A DNA stretch of 64,000 nucleotides from Euglena gracilis. Lineage: Eukaryota > Euglenida > Euglenophyceae > Euglenales. The translations under genes were made by a program, and so were the position numbers. Location of the stretch: positions 26,457,744 through 26,521,743 of the forward strand of contig CP154956.1 of assembly GCA_039621445.1 (NCBI GenBank), given 5' to 3'. Position 1 is the stretch's first letter. Each line of letters starts with the position of its first letter. This document shows positions 41,175 through 54,006 of this stretch, one piece after another. The notes beneath the pieces were generated by a model. That model saw nothing but the letters and a program-made list of their open reading frames with translations. It was not told the DNA's origin and searched no databases.

Positions 41175-42230
41175 TTAGTTTGAGTAGGGAGAGTGAGAGC
41201 CTCGGGAGGAGGTGTCGCCATTCGGTGATGGTTCAGTGTAGAAGCACCACACAAGTTGTTTTGATATCTCTTTGGCCAGTGTCAGGGAGAGGCCTTGCAA
41301 GACCTCTGCCTCGGTTTGGCGTTGCTGCCAACCCTCCCGCTGCCTCAGCAGGGCTTTGAGGAGGGTGGACATCAGTGTGCGGCCTTCCTGCCCCAGTCCC
41401 CCGAAACAGTCAAGCACGAAGGCATTAAGCCGCCACCCCCGCCTTGCACAAGCGGCATCATATTTCCGATGTTTTTCGGCCTCTTGCCTCTCTTGCCAAG
41501 CTTGCAGTTTGGTGGAACAACCAAGAGGTTTGCTTGGAATTTGGGTGTGGCGAATGGTGACGTCGATTGCCACGGGTCCGTCACTGTCCAGTCGTGGAAT
41601 AAAGACATCACCGGGGCGGGTGTTGTCATCAGCCCGTTGCTCTTTCTTGACTTGGAACCCACAGTGTTGCGCAAGGGAAGTGAGAAAGTCTTGGACAGCC
41701 GTGTGCCGCTTGTAAAGGTTGTTGAATTTGCAACGCAACAGGTGATAGCCCGTGACATCCACAATCCCCTGGCATTTTGGACAGAGCAAGCCACTGGTGG
41801 AGGCAACGCACTCAATGGCATGCCAATGTTCCACCGAAGGAGACAGCGGATTTCGGCTGAAGGCAAGAGTGTGCGTGTGGCAGTGCTCGGTGTGGCTGCA
41901 GCCCATGCCATCGCATGGGGCTGGCATTGGCTTGCAAACCGGACTTGATCCAGTGGAGGCAATTGTCGGGTTAGCAGCGCTTGTCGTGCAGTGGAAAATT
42001 TCCCGTTCCACCATTTCTGAGAGGTGTGGGGGCTCTGAGCGTTTTGGATTAGAGACAAGTCCTCCAGCCATTGTGGAAGGGGAGCTGTGGTTCCGAGGGT
42101 GGTGGAAGCGTCTCGCAAACAATCCAGGGTGTCTGCAGGAGCACGGGGGAAGGCTGATGGTATTCCCAGTGTCTCCGGCCCCCGGCGAAAGTAATCAAGG
42201 ATGCCGGCAATTCGAGCAGGCAAGCGGATA
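41175..42230 (-). pseudogene. Retrotransposon zinc knuckle and endonuclease fragment (copy D)
   Basis: Minus strand: IRLPARIAGILDYFRRGPET, WWNGKFS, then after a frameshift CPKCQGIVDVTGYHLLRC (last Cys pair altered), KRHTAVQDFL, RPGDVFIPRLDSDGPVAIDV and GWRLNAFVLDCFGGLGQ. The C-terminal tail reads LQGLSLTLAKEISKQLVWCF, ending at 41,175. It is closely similar to 18,697-19,700 and keeps a C-terminal end lost there. The RT half is absent, so it is 5' truncated. Confidence 0.88.
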
Positions 42231-43588
42231 GGTGCCATACATGACAGCTGTGATCCATTCATGGGTGCACTATACGTATACGGCGCGATCAAATTTGGGC
42301 ATTTGCGCGATCAAATTTGCGGGTGCACTATTTGTGCACTGGTGCCCAAAGTTCACCCGCAAATGTTAAAAACGCGAAATGCATAAAGATATATGCCCCC
42401 TTCCCCTGGGACTGTGGGAAGCCCGTGAATTTTGGCAACATTTTTAAGACAAGATTGGGGCTCAATCACAATCCCTTTGATTAAAAAATGGCAAGAAAAA
42501 TCGTTGCTTTAGCCACCCCCCGCCCGCGACTCATGTGGTGAGGGAATTTCTTAAGCCGGACCTCCATAGCTTACCGACCCCCCCCCCCCAGGGGATGGAG
42601 GGGGGGTCACTTTCCACTTTCAAAAAACCAGTGAGTCACTTTTTGAAAACCAGTCACCCACTTTCTGCCCCAGGCACGGGGGGGGGGGTCCCGTGGGACC
42701 CCCCTCCCTGTCGAGTTGTGAACTCAACCAGACCGGTCGAGTTCGCGGGAGGGGGGTCTGGACTGGTCAGATACGGGGGGGGGGCTCGCGGTACCCCCTA
42801 TCGAGTTCCAAACTAAACCAGACGAGGGGGGAGTTTGGGACTCGAACTCGACTGCCTACCCTCCTCACCCGGGGGGGGGGGGCATTCATTTTGGCCACTC
42901 AGGCCAAAATGGTTTTAAAAAATTTCAGTCCAAAGCCCTAAATTTTTTCTGAGCGGCCACTTTCAGCCATTCCTGGCCGACCCCATTTTTGTTTGCCTGG
43001 TGAAGCCAGGTGGACCGAACAAATTCGGCACAGATGCAAAGCTAAATTTTTTGAAAAAGGCAGTCAAAGATGACCAAAAGCAGCCAATTTTGGCATTTTT
43101 TTGGGGGGGGGAAGTTTTAGCTGAAAAAATGCACACCAGCTGGTGGGCTGTGCCAGCTGGTTGCCCTCCCCCCTCCCCCCGTGGGGTCCTTAAGAATTTG
43201 CCTAATCCCCATACACCCCTCCAAACCATCCACCGTGTGTAAAATTGTTTCTTGTTCCGCGCAGTTGTTGTGTAGTTTTGTTCATGTTTTCAAGTTCTAT
43301 TATCCTCATCAGCTTCATTTTATTGCTCCTCTGGATTGAAAATGGGGCATCCGAACCATGTGTGAGCACGCAGGTGTCTTTTGAGGGGAGTCTGTCATCT
43401 CAGGATAAAAAAAATGGCCAGAGTTTGTTACGACTTGCGCTGTGACATGTTTTGGAAGGTTATTTGGAATGCAATTGTGCATGTTTGTATGGTATTGTAT
43501 GGAACACCCCCCAAATGAGACCCTGTTTTTGGGTCTGATGGTTGAGCTTTTAGGGAATATTTTGTTTGTCATTTTTGATTCTCAAAAC
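42231..43588. other. Intergenic stretch with C/G tracts
   Basis: Contains GATCAAATTTG.GCGGGTGCAC-like duplicates near 42,285-42,335, and G-tract sequence with TCGAGTT repeats at 42,700-42,860. No supported gene. Confidence 0.4.
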
Positions 43589-43592
43589 AATA

Positions 43593-43650
43593 ATCCCTCC
43601 CTCCCTCCCTCCCTCCCTCCCTCCCTCCCTCTCTCTCTCTCTCTCTCCCT
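43593..43650 (+). repeat. CCCT and CT microsatellite
   Basis: Eight to nine CCCT units then CT units. Confidence 0.95.
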
Positions 43651-43719
43651 GCCTTTTGCCCCCCCTTTGTCCCCACCTCATGGGCCCTGGCCAACAGAGG
43701 GAGGTTAGGCAGTACGGGG

Positions 43720-45130
43720 ACGGGGGGGGGGCTTTGGACCCCCCGGTGAAGTTCACCGTTCATCGGGGGGAGGGTGGTGAACTTCACCGATGAACTTCAC
43801 CGGTGAATTTCACCGTTTTGAATGGTTGGGGGCGCAAGGCGGTAGACTGGGGGGGGGGGTAGTGGGTAGTCGGCCGACTAGTCGGCCGACTACCCAATTG
43901 GTCAGCCGACTAGGCCTGGTCGGTAGCTAGTCGGTGAGACAGGGAGGGGGGGGTAGTGGGTAGTCGGCCGACTAGTCCGCCGACTACCCACTCTAATGTA
44001 CTAACGGGTCCAAACCGCCGACTTTTAAGCCCCCCCCCCCCATGAATAAAATCCAATGCAAACTAGTCGGTGGCTTGTCGGCGGTCATAAAAATGGTCTG
44101 TGGCGGGCCCAAATCACCCGGAAATGGTCCAGATGGGTCCAAATAAGTGTCTTACGCCTAAATAAACACCTCCAGATGGAAATATTTGGTCAGTGGGGGG
44201 TCGGTGGGCCCTTGATGGGGGTCCAGAGGGGTAAAAAACCACTGATGAAACAGGGATTACATGAAAATCCTTTAGGAATGCAAGCATTCTGCATCACGAG
44301 AGGCAGAAAACTCCCCCCTCCACCCCAATCCGAGCCTCAAATAACAAAATCCCTTCTGTGTTGGCAACATACTCGGGGGCTAAGTCGTTTTTGTGGCTCA
44401 CTTTGGCATAGGGGGGGGGGGCTCCGCCCCCCCCCCTCAAATAAAAAAATCCCTTCTATGTTGGCAATAGACTTGGAGGGATAAGACCTCTTTTTTGTGC
44501 AAATTTTGACTTATATTGAAAATCCAATGGGGAAAGGGGTTCTTTTTTCAAAAGTGGCCCAAAATGGACATTTTCCCCCAAATTTTTTTGCATATTCACC
44601 CCTGATTGGGGGGTTCTGGAGCCATTTGGGTGGGTTTTTACTGGTGTTGAGGTGATTTAGACAAATTTTTTTTCCCAGGGGGGGGGGCTTAAAAGTCGGC
44701 GGTTTTGACCCGTTAGTACATTAGAGTGGGTAGTCGGCCGACTAGTCGGCCGACTACCCAATTGGTCCGCCGACTAGTCGGCTGACCAATTAGTTGGCCT
44801 AGTCGGCCGACCAATTGGGTAGTCGGCCGACTACCCACTACCCCCCCCCAGTCTACCGTTTGGCACTATGGTTGGGGGTGAGAATTTGATGGGTAAAATC
44901 TCGCTCCTTTTCCATCTCAAAATGGCCATTTTGAGGTTGATGGTTCATGGAATTTCATCAGAATATCTGAAAACTTGCCCAAAATGCCATTTTTGCCCAT
45001 TTTTGGCAAAAAAAGGGCTCTTGTGGTGAACTTCACAGGTGAAGTTCACCGTTGGGTTTGGCGGAGGAGGGGATCCGGGACCCCCAGGTGAACTTTCAAA
45101 CGGTGAACTTCACCTGGGGGTGGGAGGGGG
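43720..45130. repeat. GGTGAAGTTCACC palindrome repeat, split by a fold-back element
   Basis: GTGAAGTTCACCG and its complement occur five or more times at 43,743-43,815 and again at 45,022-45,118. The fold-back element at 43,833 with its 11-bp TSD lies between, so it landed in this older repeat. Confidence 0.6.
43833..44867. mobile_element. 1,035-bp fold-back transposon, 11-bp TSD
   Basis: ATGGTTGGGGG at 43,822-43,832 and 44,868-44,878. Long inverted ends: GGTAGACTGGGGG, then a GTAGTGGGTAGTCGGCCGAC palindrome array, mirrored at 44,715-44,860. The interior includes the block shared with 7,375-7,620. An 11-bp TSD and long inverted ends fit a non-autonomous MULE-like element; no transposase is present. 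Confidence 0.75.
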
Positions 45131-45175
45131 GTCCTAAACCCCAAAGTTTACCGCCTGATCTCCGAGGTTTTTTTT

Positions 45176-45260
45176 TTGCTGGGCCAATGAAATTCCTTTT
45201 GTACTTTATTGTCCCCCCCCCCTCTTTGTCCGATTGGGCTTCCTGGGAACATTTCGTGGG
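45176..45260 (+). mobile_element. Fragment of the TTTATTGTCCC MITE
   Basis: GGCCAATGAAATTCCTTTTG and CTTTATTGTCCCCCCCCC match the inner part of 34,482-34,660. Confidence 0.55.
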
Positions 45261-46250
45261 ACAGGGGGAAAGGGGCAAGGTGAATAACCCCACCAAAAAG
45301 CAGTTTTTGAATCATTTTAATGCCAAAAATCAAGATTCAACTGAAGTAACATTTTGCACTGTCCATTGAAGGTGACGTGAGACCTGGTCTCTTTCGTCAA
45401 TGGTGACATGACATAATGCGACATGATAGAATGTGATAACTGCATGCCCACAAAATGTTCTTGAATGTGTCCCCCAGAAGTGCTTTTAATCATCCAATGT
45501 GTGTTGTTTTGAAGAAGGAGACCTGTTGCAAACTTGCAGCTGCGCTTGTCGAGAATCAATGCTGGTTTTGTTGAGTTTTGCGATTCTTGGGGTTCGCAAG
45601 CAAGCTTCTTTTAAAGGAAGTTCATCCCCGGGGGGTGCTTGGGCAGCAAGAAGATATTTTCGACCCGCCCAACCCGCAGGATGGGAAGTGCATGGCACAC
45701 CCTTGGTGCCAAAGGCGCTGGAGGCCTGAAAATGGTGAGCAGCCAAACCCAAAAAGCGCTGGGAAAATGCTCTCTTATGATGCTATGTCAAGGGGGGAAT
45801 GTTGCATACCTCTGGGGGTCTTGACCGGGGGGTTTTGTTAGAATGGGGTGATTATTGTGTAGTTTTTGTGCAACTCAATTCAAAGTACAATGTCTCAATG
45901 CACCCCTCAAAAAGTGTGCTATCTGCATGCACTACTTTTGATTGTAAGTTGCAAGACACTCGGGTGTGCCCCTCCCCCCGTGCATAACCCACACAGGTTA
46001 CTCAGATCCAGAATCTTGCACGAAAGTTTTGTGTTCAACTAGGAATCAAAAATGTGAAAAAAAAAATTTCCTAATTGCACACTTTCGGACTCAAAAGTTC
46101 TAAAAAATGTCGAATGCGTGCAGCATGTGTCTTTTGGACACTACTGTAGGGTTCTGAAAGTTCCTCCGGGTTGAGTCCCCCTCCCCCCTTCAGCCAAAAT
46201 CCAGAAACTTTGACCTGTTCAAAAGTCCCCTCCCCAAATATTCAGTTGCA
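45261..46250. other. No supported gene
   Basis: Mixed sequence without homologous ORFs or paired splice sites that I could confirm. Confidence 0.4.
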
Positions 46251-47035
46251 TTGCAAAAAAAATTCCGCGGTTGTCGGGGCCGCGCAGAAAACATTTCTTC
46301 CGGTTGCACTAACTGCAAGTCTGGTTCTGTCACCCGGTGTCCCAGACCACCCAGGATCAAATTTGGACAAATCAGATTGAAAATTTGGTGCAATGACCTT
46401 CTGATACTTCCCACCCCAAGGGAGGGGGGACAACCATCCCCCCCCCCCGATCTTGTCCCATACCCCGGCTCACGCTAGCCCAGGTATGGGACAAGGTCGG
46501 AGGGGGAGACAAGATCTCAAAAAATAGCCTGCTCAGAAGTGCTGCAACAAAATTTTATCTGTGCGCGACTGCCACTCCAACTTTTAAGTGTGCGCTGCGA
46601 CCGTTGCGGAAGTTTTTGATGTTTGAGTCACAACTAGCGGCAGTTTTCATTTTTTTCCTTGCACTGCGAACACCTTCCTTCTGCTGGTCCTTTCGGCAGG
46701 CCGCTATCAATGGTGCGGTAACGAATATTGTTTCCCCCTGTCTGTCCTGTTTTATACTCTCTCAAACACAACTGAGGCTGAATTTTTGTGTTGGCTTTGT
46801 TGTTTCGTTTCACTCCTTATCACCGATAACGTTGTCAGGTGCTTCACTGGTGATGAAATTTGCATCGTTGCACTGCGGCCAAAAAAGTGTGTGCGCCTGG
46901 CACCACCTCAAAATTGTTTCCTTGCCCCGCGACTGGCCTTGGCAATAAACTTTGCATGTGCCATGACAGCCGCGGCAAAATAAATTTCTTTGCTTTGCGA
47001 CTGGCGGGATGTCCTTTTTTTGCCGTGGCACACTG
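46250..47035. mobile_element. Remnants of the CATACTTG/CCGCGG element family
   Basis: CTTCCGGTTGCACTAACTGCAAG at 46,298-46,320 is the reverse of one terminus of the 499-bp element, and GACAGCCGCGGCAAAATAAA near 46,965-46,985 repeats its inner units. No intact ends or TSD were found. Confidence 0.55.
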
Positions 47036-47039
47036 AGTA

Positions 47040-47230
47040 CCCTCACCCCCCCAATTGCCCCCCCCCCCCTAATTGGCTTATTGGGGGTCCCAAAGGACGG
47101 TCCATTGGCCAATTAGGGAGGGGTTCGGCCTAACTGGCGCTTACCCCCCCTTAATTGTCTCCCCCTAATTGGCTAATGGAGGGTCTGAAGGAGCCCGGCC
47201 ATTAGCCAAATAGGGGGGGGGGCGTGAGGG
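47040..47230. mobile_element. C-tract element family 3, 191 bp
   Basis: The ends CCCTCACCCCCC and GGGGCGTGAGGG, flanked by TA on the left and TG on the right. Inner GCCAATTAGGGAGGGG and GGCTAATGGAGGGTC blocks. Confidence 0.6.
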
Positions 47231-50200
47231 TGCACGTATAGACAGAACCAGAACCCCTTTTGGCAATTTGCATTTTTTTTGAACGATTGGATGTTTTTGT
47301 CAAAACATTTTTAAGTTTTTTTTATTGTTTTTGTGAATGCTTCTATTTTTATTGATGCAAAGAAAAAGTCTGAATGATTGTCCCAAACATGTATCATATT
47401 GCCTAACCCCCTGATCTTGTCGTATATCTGGGCTGTGGTGGGCCAGGGCATTTGGCCAAGATCGGGAGCGATGTTCTTCCTCGCAGATTGTTTTTCTAAG
47501 TCCTAAGTCTAAGGAGAGTCCTTGTCTATGGAGAGTAGAGGGTAGGCAGTGGGGCATCCCCCCTCCCCCCCGATAGCTGGATCGTCTGGACCTGGATCGA
47601 CCACTTTAGGGGGGGTGTTGGAGGTTTGGGCAGTTGTTGGGTTTCCCCCCCAAAATACTCTGTTCACAGTTTCATGCCCTATAAATTGCGAGGCAATTCA
47701 CGATTATCAGGGGCCGAACTGGATTGCCTCTCCCAGACAAAAATTTTCAGTGCATCGGTTTTAAACATGCCCTCAAAATGCGAAGTTGGTAATTTTTTGG
47801 CAATTTTGGATTCTATCGCATCAAATTTGTGGATGTTGGGAGTGTTCTGATGTTTTTGGTTTTCGGTGCGGGGAAATTTTCAGGTCACAAAATGGCTCAT
47901 TTAGGGGGAGGAGGGTTGTCTCAGAGCCTCTCCGGTTGGTTGGATCATCTGCATGGTCTTTTTGGACTCAATTGGGCTTCCCAGTCTCCTGAGGAGTCAC
48001 TGAAATTGCACGCAACCTGCGTTTTTTGTGTTTATTTGCGTTTATTTGAAAGTTTTTTTTTGTGTTGTGTTGTCTGAGGGTCCATGTTGCGTTCCCCTCA
48101 TTTTTTTTAAAGTTTTGTGACCGGGGAGGAGGGGGGGGGGTGGGCAGGGAATTAAGTGGGTGGTGTTTTTTGCGGAGGGGGGGGTCAGACCCCCCCCCCC
48201 CAGGGGAGAGGGGGGTCCAGACCCACAGGGGGGGGGTCTGACCCACCCCCTCCAGGGGGAGGAAGGTGGTCCAGACCCCCCCTCCCCACTCACTTAATAC
48301 CCTGGGGTGGGTGGGTGGGTCCTGGCTGAGCCCCCGCCCCCCGGCCCTCCCCAGGCCAGGGGGTGGGAGGGTGGGTCCGAACCCCCAGGGTCCTTAAAAA
48401 ACCTCCCAGTGGGGGATATAAGTTTTTTGTGCGACCCAAATTTTGCGGCTGGTGCTCAACGCACAACCCAGCCCCTCTTCACAGCCCATTGCCAGAGGTA
48501 TATTCTATTTCTATTTTTTTTCATTTTCCCTCTGAGAAGACAGATGTTTATTATCTCATCCCAGCCAAAGGGGGCGTTGCGATAGTCTGTCCACATTGGC
48601 ATGCCCCTGAAAATTGTGGCCAGTCCTGGGAGAGCCAGAAGTTGTGATTTCTGTATGCCAAGCCAAACCCAGCCCACCCTCCTGGCGATTGGGTGTCCCA
48701 ACAACATTTCTCACGACCCAAACCCCGCATTGTTATCCGGCATCGTCAACGAGCAAGACAACTTTTTCGCCAGAGAAACAGTATTTGATTCCTCGACAGG
48801 TGTGCCATCTTGTTTGCCATCTTGTTGATCAGACACATTTCAGTGAGCTTTGCTCTATTGTTTTCATGCCCTAAAAGTCTTAAAAGCAGAAGTTGGGGTT
48901 TTGGGTTTGTTTGGTGTGTTCCCATATTCCCATATTCCCATAATGCTCCCATATTGTTTTTTTTCTTTTTCAGAGAATTATTTTATAATTTCAAGTTAAA
49001 TCTTTTCTCAATACGTTCACCCAATTCTATTTTTTTTTTCAATATTCAGTTATGGTTAATAAAAACCTTCTGCGAAAATAGCAGCACATGTGGATAAATG
49101 GATAATGCACATGTCATAGTGTTCAATAAGAATTGAATGATGGTGAATCATTTTAACAACAGCCCCATGAAAGGTGTTTCCAAAAAAATGTCAGGGCCAT
49201 GCCAGGCATGTCCATCTTGGTACCCCGAGTAGTTCTTGAATATTCCAGATATTACCCAGATGGAAACTGTCAGCATATTTCTATGTTTGTGATGCATCTG
49301 ATGGAGAGATGAGAAGGAGCAAGAAAAATGAAAGCGCATTCTCATTTCAAACATCAGGTTGGAATTTGCATTACCCTGTCCAAAAGGAAAGCTCCCTGCC
49401 CATCCTCAGGGCTGTACAGAACCGCTTAAACACTTTGGGTGGCGGGCAGGGGAGTCTGGCCTCTCCTCATCCCCATCCTGTTATGGGACTCCGACCCCCC
49501 TCTCCAACCAGGCTTTATGTTTTTCTGGGGATGCAGGTCAAAATTTTCGTTCGGTACCAAAAGAATCTCTCGTTGCTGTGGTGGGTGGGTGGGGGTTGAC
49601 CCCCACCAGATTTTCTCGCACAGCCCTCCAATCTCAGGGTTTTCAGGGTTTTCTTATGGCAGCGGCACCTCATTTTCATTTGCGCCCATGTTGCTCAGGG
49701 TATTCCTCCCCGTCCATCTTCTGCTGGTGCCGCTGAAGCAAATGGGGACTGGGGCAATTTTGTTCCTCGGCGTTCAACCATTGTCAGCCAATTGGTATGA
49801 AGCTCATCTGCAGTGATTTCTTCAAAAGTCGTGTTCGACTTCTTCCATTGCAGGTTGTAAATAAATTAGATTGTCCCCTCTTTGTAACCCCCCCCCATAG
49901 CAATCTGTGTTGTTGCTGTATGGTACTGGCCAGGCAAACATTCTTACTGGCAGCCTCAAGTTTCAATTTTTCTGAGCTTCTTTCTGAGCTTCTGATGCTT
50001 TCCGTGTCGATGTTTTTGATTTCCACCTCCCCCCACCTCTCGAGCCAAACCATATTGTCTGCTTCTCCCAAATGTAACCCCAGGGTTATTTTTTTTCACC
50101 CAAAGTTGGGTTAGGTGTTTATAACTGGATTTTTTTGAGATATTCTTCCAGCACTGCCCGCCGGTTGGTGCATAGAAATGCTTTCCCCCCACATTTTCGA

Positions 50201-51020
50201 CCATATTTTGCATATTTAATGCTTGGTTTTTTTTCCACACAAGATTTTGCATTTCCCATCTCTGCGAAGTTAAAAGCCTTGTCACGCACAAGCTCACAAC
50301 AAGTCCAAGAATCCCCCCGGGGGAGGGGGGTGAAGCTCGGCTCCCGAAGTCGGACCCCAAGGGGGGTATTTGGGGAGGGGATTGTGTTTTGTTGGGGGGT
50401 TATATTTGGAGGGAGGGTTTATTTTGTTAACCTGTTTGTTGTCTGGCTGGTTTCTTTGGAGTGACTGACCATTTTGTTAGCAGGCGATCATGGTGGCTTT
50501 GATGGGTTTTTCGGGGGTGGGGAGCCAAAAACCTGGTCCTGGGGTTTGGGTTTGGTTTGCCTGTTTACCCATTTTGGTTTACCTGTTTTGGGGCATTGAG
50601 AAAAATTGGTGGTCAAAAGTCATGGGTAAAATAATGCCCCAAAGTCCACCTTGCACCTAAAACTTGTCCGAATTTTGTCACTCCGGGGAAAATGACCCAC
50701 CCAGCACTGACATTTGTTTAGGGAATTACCAAAACCCATGTATTTGTGGTCTGGAAGGCTGAATTTCTTCTAAAGGACGTGGTCGTTAAGAAATGGTGTG
50801 GTCCTGCCTGAGAAGTCACAACTGAGAGAAGGCGGTAATTGAATAAATTGAGTCACTCGGCAATCCGTTTATTCAGCACAGTTGCTGAATAAATGAGAGA
50901 TGAGGCATTTTTCATGTGTGCATGCATACGTGAATGCGCTGTCAACAGATGGACCATGTCTTGTTCGGACAGAAGAAGCAACAGGGCACACAACCGTCTC
51001 TATGTCTTCAACCCCCCCCC
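47231..51020. other. Low-density stretch, possible weak exons only
   Basis: C/G tract clusters at 48,130-48,400. Minus-strand candidate blocks GMPMWTDYRNAPFGWDEI (about 48,545-48,605, after CACAATTTTCAG) and GTSRRWTGRNTLSNMGANEN (about 49,665-49,730) have plausible splice acceptors but no confirmed phase partners. I do not call them. Confidence 0.3.
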
Positions 51021-51024
51021 ACAC

Positions 51025-51119
51025 CAGGGAGTGCATGTCCACCACGTCGTACATCTCCTCCAGGGACCGGTACAGTTGGGACACCTGCTGGATCACTGCC
51101 TGGAACTCCGGGCCAAGGA
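51025..51119 (-). CDS. Putative exon, coiled-coil gene
   Basis: Minus strand, between CCTCCCTCAG and GTGTGG: FQAVIQQVSQLYRSLEEMYD then VVDMHSL. Heptad-like spacing of hydrophobics suggests a helix. The phase from the exon at 51,835 fits only if the alternative acceptor 10 bp further in is used or a small exon is missed. Confidence 0.5.
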
Positions 51120-51834
51120 CTGAGGGAGGAAGGGGGAGGTGGCGGCTGGACCCCTCCGACCTTCCCAGAAGGAGGGTTCGGATCTCCACCAGCACAGGAT
51201 GGGTCGGGAGCACCCGCCCACACTGGGGTTCCGGGCTTCCTGATCAAGTCTTCCAAGGACCTTTGCTGGCTGGCAGCCACATGTGCCCCGGCAACCCAGT
51301 GCGGGGAAATGGACAGGCCAGAGGATTGGAACGGGGGGGGGGGGGGCGGTGCAGCCACTGCCCCTAAGGATGTGGTGCTTGATGTTGGGACGCCCGCCCT
51401 TCGCCTTCCATGCGTGGGGGAGGGGGCTCGTTGCATCTGCGGTGGACCCGCTGTTCCATTTCCGCCATCCTTTGGCTCTCAACCAAATCCAGCCCGCACT
51501 GGATTTCATCCTTATAGTGATCCCATTCAGGTTCTGAAATATTCTTCAGGGAACGACTTCACAATCCCCGACGCTATGCACAGGCGGGGCGGCTTATTTT
51601 CGGCGGTTCGGATTTCGGGGTCTCATTTTGTGATCTGAAAAAGTCCCTGGATTTGAAAGATGTGAAAACAACGGAATTATCTGGGCTATGCAGCAATTAT
51701 ACCAAAATTTGGATTAAGGCTGAAGAGTGCCAGAGCGACTGAACAATACTTTCCAAAATGGTGTGGTTCATTTTCTTGCATTTAGATTATTAATTATCTC
51801 TGATTTCCAAAAAAAATGTTCTCAAAAAAAACAC

Positions 51835-53224
51835 CTGAATGACAGCTTCTTTGAATTCCTGTTTAAATGTGGCAAATATGTCCAGCGCCCCAGTATGCAC
51901 AGACTGGCACGCTCGCACACTGTCTCCGACGTTCGAAACCTTCGGCATGATGGAGTCCGTCAACAGTTTCACGACGCCAGCCTCCTCCATCCTGGAAGAT
52001 GCGAGTTGGCTCGAACAACTTTGCATGTGGGGTGGTTCACATATGCGTGTTGTGCATGGCGTGGAGCTGGGGGCGAATGCCCCCCAAAGAGGTCATAAAA
52101 TGTACGTCCAACCAACCTTTCCTCGCTTTCACCTTTGGTGCGTGTCGACTTATGGAAGGTAAAAACTGGAGTAACAAAAGAAAAAGAACCCTTTTCCCCG
52201 AAATTCCCCACGCAGAGCACAAGGCAAGGCAGGAAGCTCTTTGAGCTGAGGCTTGTGTTCAAAAGTCCTTTTCGACTGGACAATTGACTTGAATCCACTT
52301 GAATGGCAGGTATGCCAGAAACAAAGCAAATGAAAGAATAAAAGAGAATACCACCTGTGGAGAGGAGAACCAAAAAAGGTTTTGCTCAGTAGAGTGTGGG
52401 TATCCTAATTCAGGCCGTTGGCCACTTTAGGATCGCCACCTGACATAATACTGTGTGTGAGGTTCAGAACTATATCTGGACATAAACTTATACCTACATA
52501 CACAGTACCATGGCCTTATGGCTGCCTGGTACACACATAAACCATCCTCGGAGCTCTGCCAAAAGGGATAAAAAGCACATGTTTGTTTCCCTGAGGATTC
52601 AACAGAAAAATGAGGAGACTTGAATAAACCTCAATGAATTTTGATGTGTTCCCCAACACACACCCCTCATGGAGAGGTGACAAAAACAAGCTCCAAGTTT
52701 AAAGTCCAAATGACAATGATTTCTTTTTCGGATGAACGGACACAAAGAAAGCAAAATGGGATCCTCCCGCTTCGATGTCGAGCCTTACGGCAAGCAAGCC
52801 CAGGCCCCTCGATGGGCCTGGCTGCCACTCCCTGTCTAGTTTCCATCCTCCCCAGGGGGTGGGGGCACACTTCTGCTTCGCTGCTGCCAACTCCGACTTC
52901 AGCTCCTCGATCTCCCCCTCTGGCTTCTTGTCTGAGGGAGAACCGGGGCCACGGGGCCACAGCGACACAGGAGGGGTCGAGTGCCAGGGTTGGCATAAAC
53001 CCAAAGCGGGGGGCTTGTGGCCCATGGGGGGACACCCCCACCTAGCCCCAGTCAAGAGTTTGCATGTTTATATGGTCGAGGGGGCGTGGCCAGATGCTGG
53101 AGCACCACGATGAAGGGGACAGGGGGACCTTGGACGGCCTGGGCGATCTGCTGCTGCAGCTCCTGCACCTTGTTGGCGTGCATGGCGTGCGTCATGGCGA
53201 GGGCCAGGTCCGCCTTGGCCTTCC
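51835..53224 (-). CDS. Putative three-exon coiled-coil segment
   Basis: Exons 53,129-53,224, 52,871-52,931 and 51,835-51,991 on the minus strand. Each has an AG acceptor (TTTCCCCCAG, CTCCCTCAG, CATCTTCCAG) and a GT donor (GTCCCC, GTGTGC, GTGTTT). Phases match at both joints: G|AC gives Asp and AA|G gives Lys. The product reads MTHAMHANKVQELQQQIAQA, KKPEGEIEELKSELAAAKQ and MEEAGVVKLLTDSIMPKVSN, a Gln/Leu/Glu-rich coiled coil followed by a more globular block. No family is recognised. It may be the 3' part of the gene at 55-64 kb. Confidence 0.6.
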
Positions 53225-54006
53225 CTGGGGGAAAGTGGGGCGGGAGGGCCGGCCAAGGTGCGGCAGAATTCATACATAACACTGTTGATATCCTTGCGGA
53301 TGAAAACGACTTGGGCACAAAATTGCTGATGGAATTTGTTGATGGAATTTTGAGGGATTTTTTCTCCGTGTTCTGTGTTGGCACCACTTCCCAAAGCGAC
53401 CCCCACCCCAAAGGTGAAGAGTGGCAAAAGAAACGCACGTGCTGGAACTGTCGCCATATCATCACCGTTTCTGACTCAAAAGTTCAACAGAGAACTTTTG
53501 GGGAAATCTCATTGAACTTTTTTCCCTCTGTTCATCGGCTGCTGACAACCGGCACAAAGTGTCAAAGAAACTCCCTTAAAAATGTTCAAAAGCTTTTGCC
53601 TGACACTTCCTGGTCCAGAGGCTCCTTTGGAACCCCACATTCATCCTCAGGGTGGGGGAGGGCATTTTGAAAGGCCCAGGGAGCTGGTTCAGGGAGCACA
53701 ATCCTTGTACCCTGGCCCTGGCACAACTGGGGGGGGGGGGCGGCTGGACTCCCGTCGGGTTCAAAATGAAAATGATCTGATCACCAACAACCACTGATGG
53801 GGCCACGGGGCTCAATGATTTGATGCCTGGCCATCCCCCAGGACACCATCGTTGCCCAAAGCCCACCTTGACCATAATGAAGGGTGTTTAGCCGAGACAC
53901 TGTGGACATAGAAATGGCAGCACCCACGGGCAGGGACAGGCACAAGAGGGGCCCTGCACACACCACCTCGGTGGGGGGAGTCCATGGGCTTCTCCCCCCG
54001 GCGGAC

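Noticed and set aside
48456-48707. Single-exon gene on the minus strand
   Set aside because: Only a short block after a CAG acceptor looks coding, and no donor or phase partner could be fixed.
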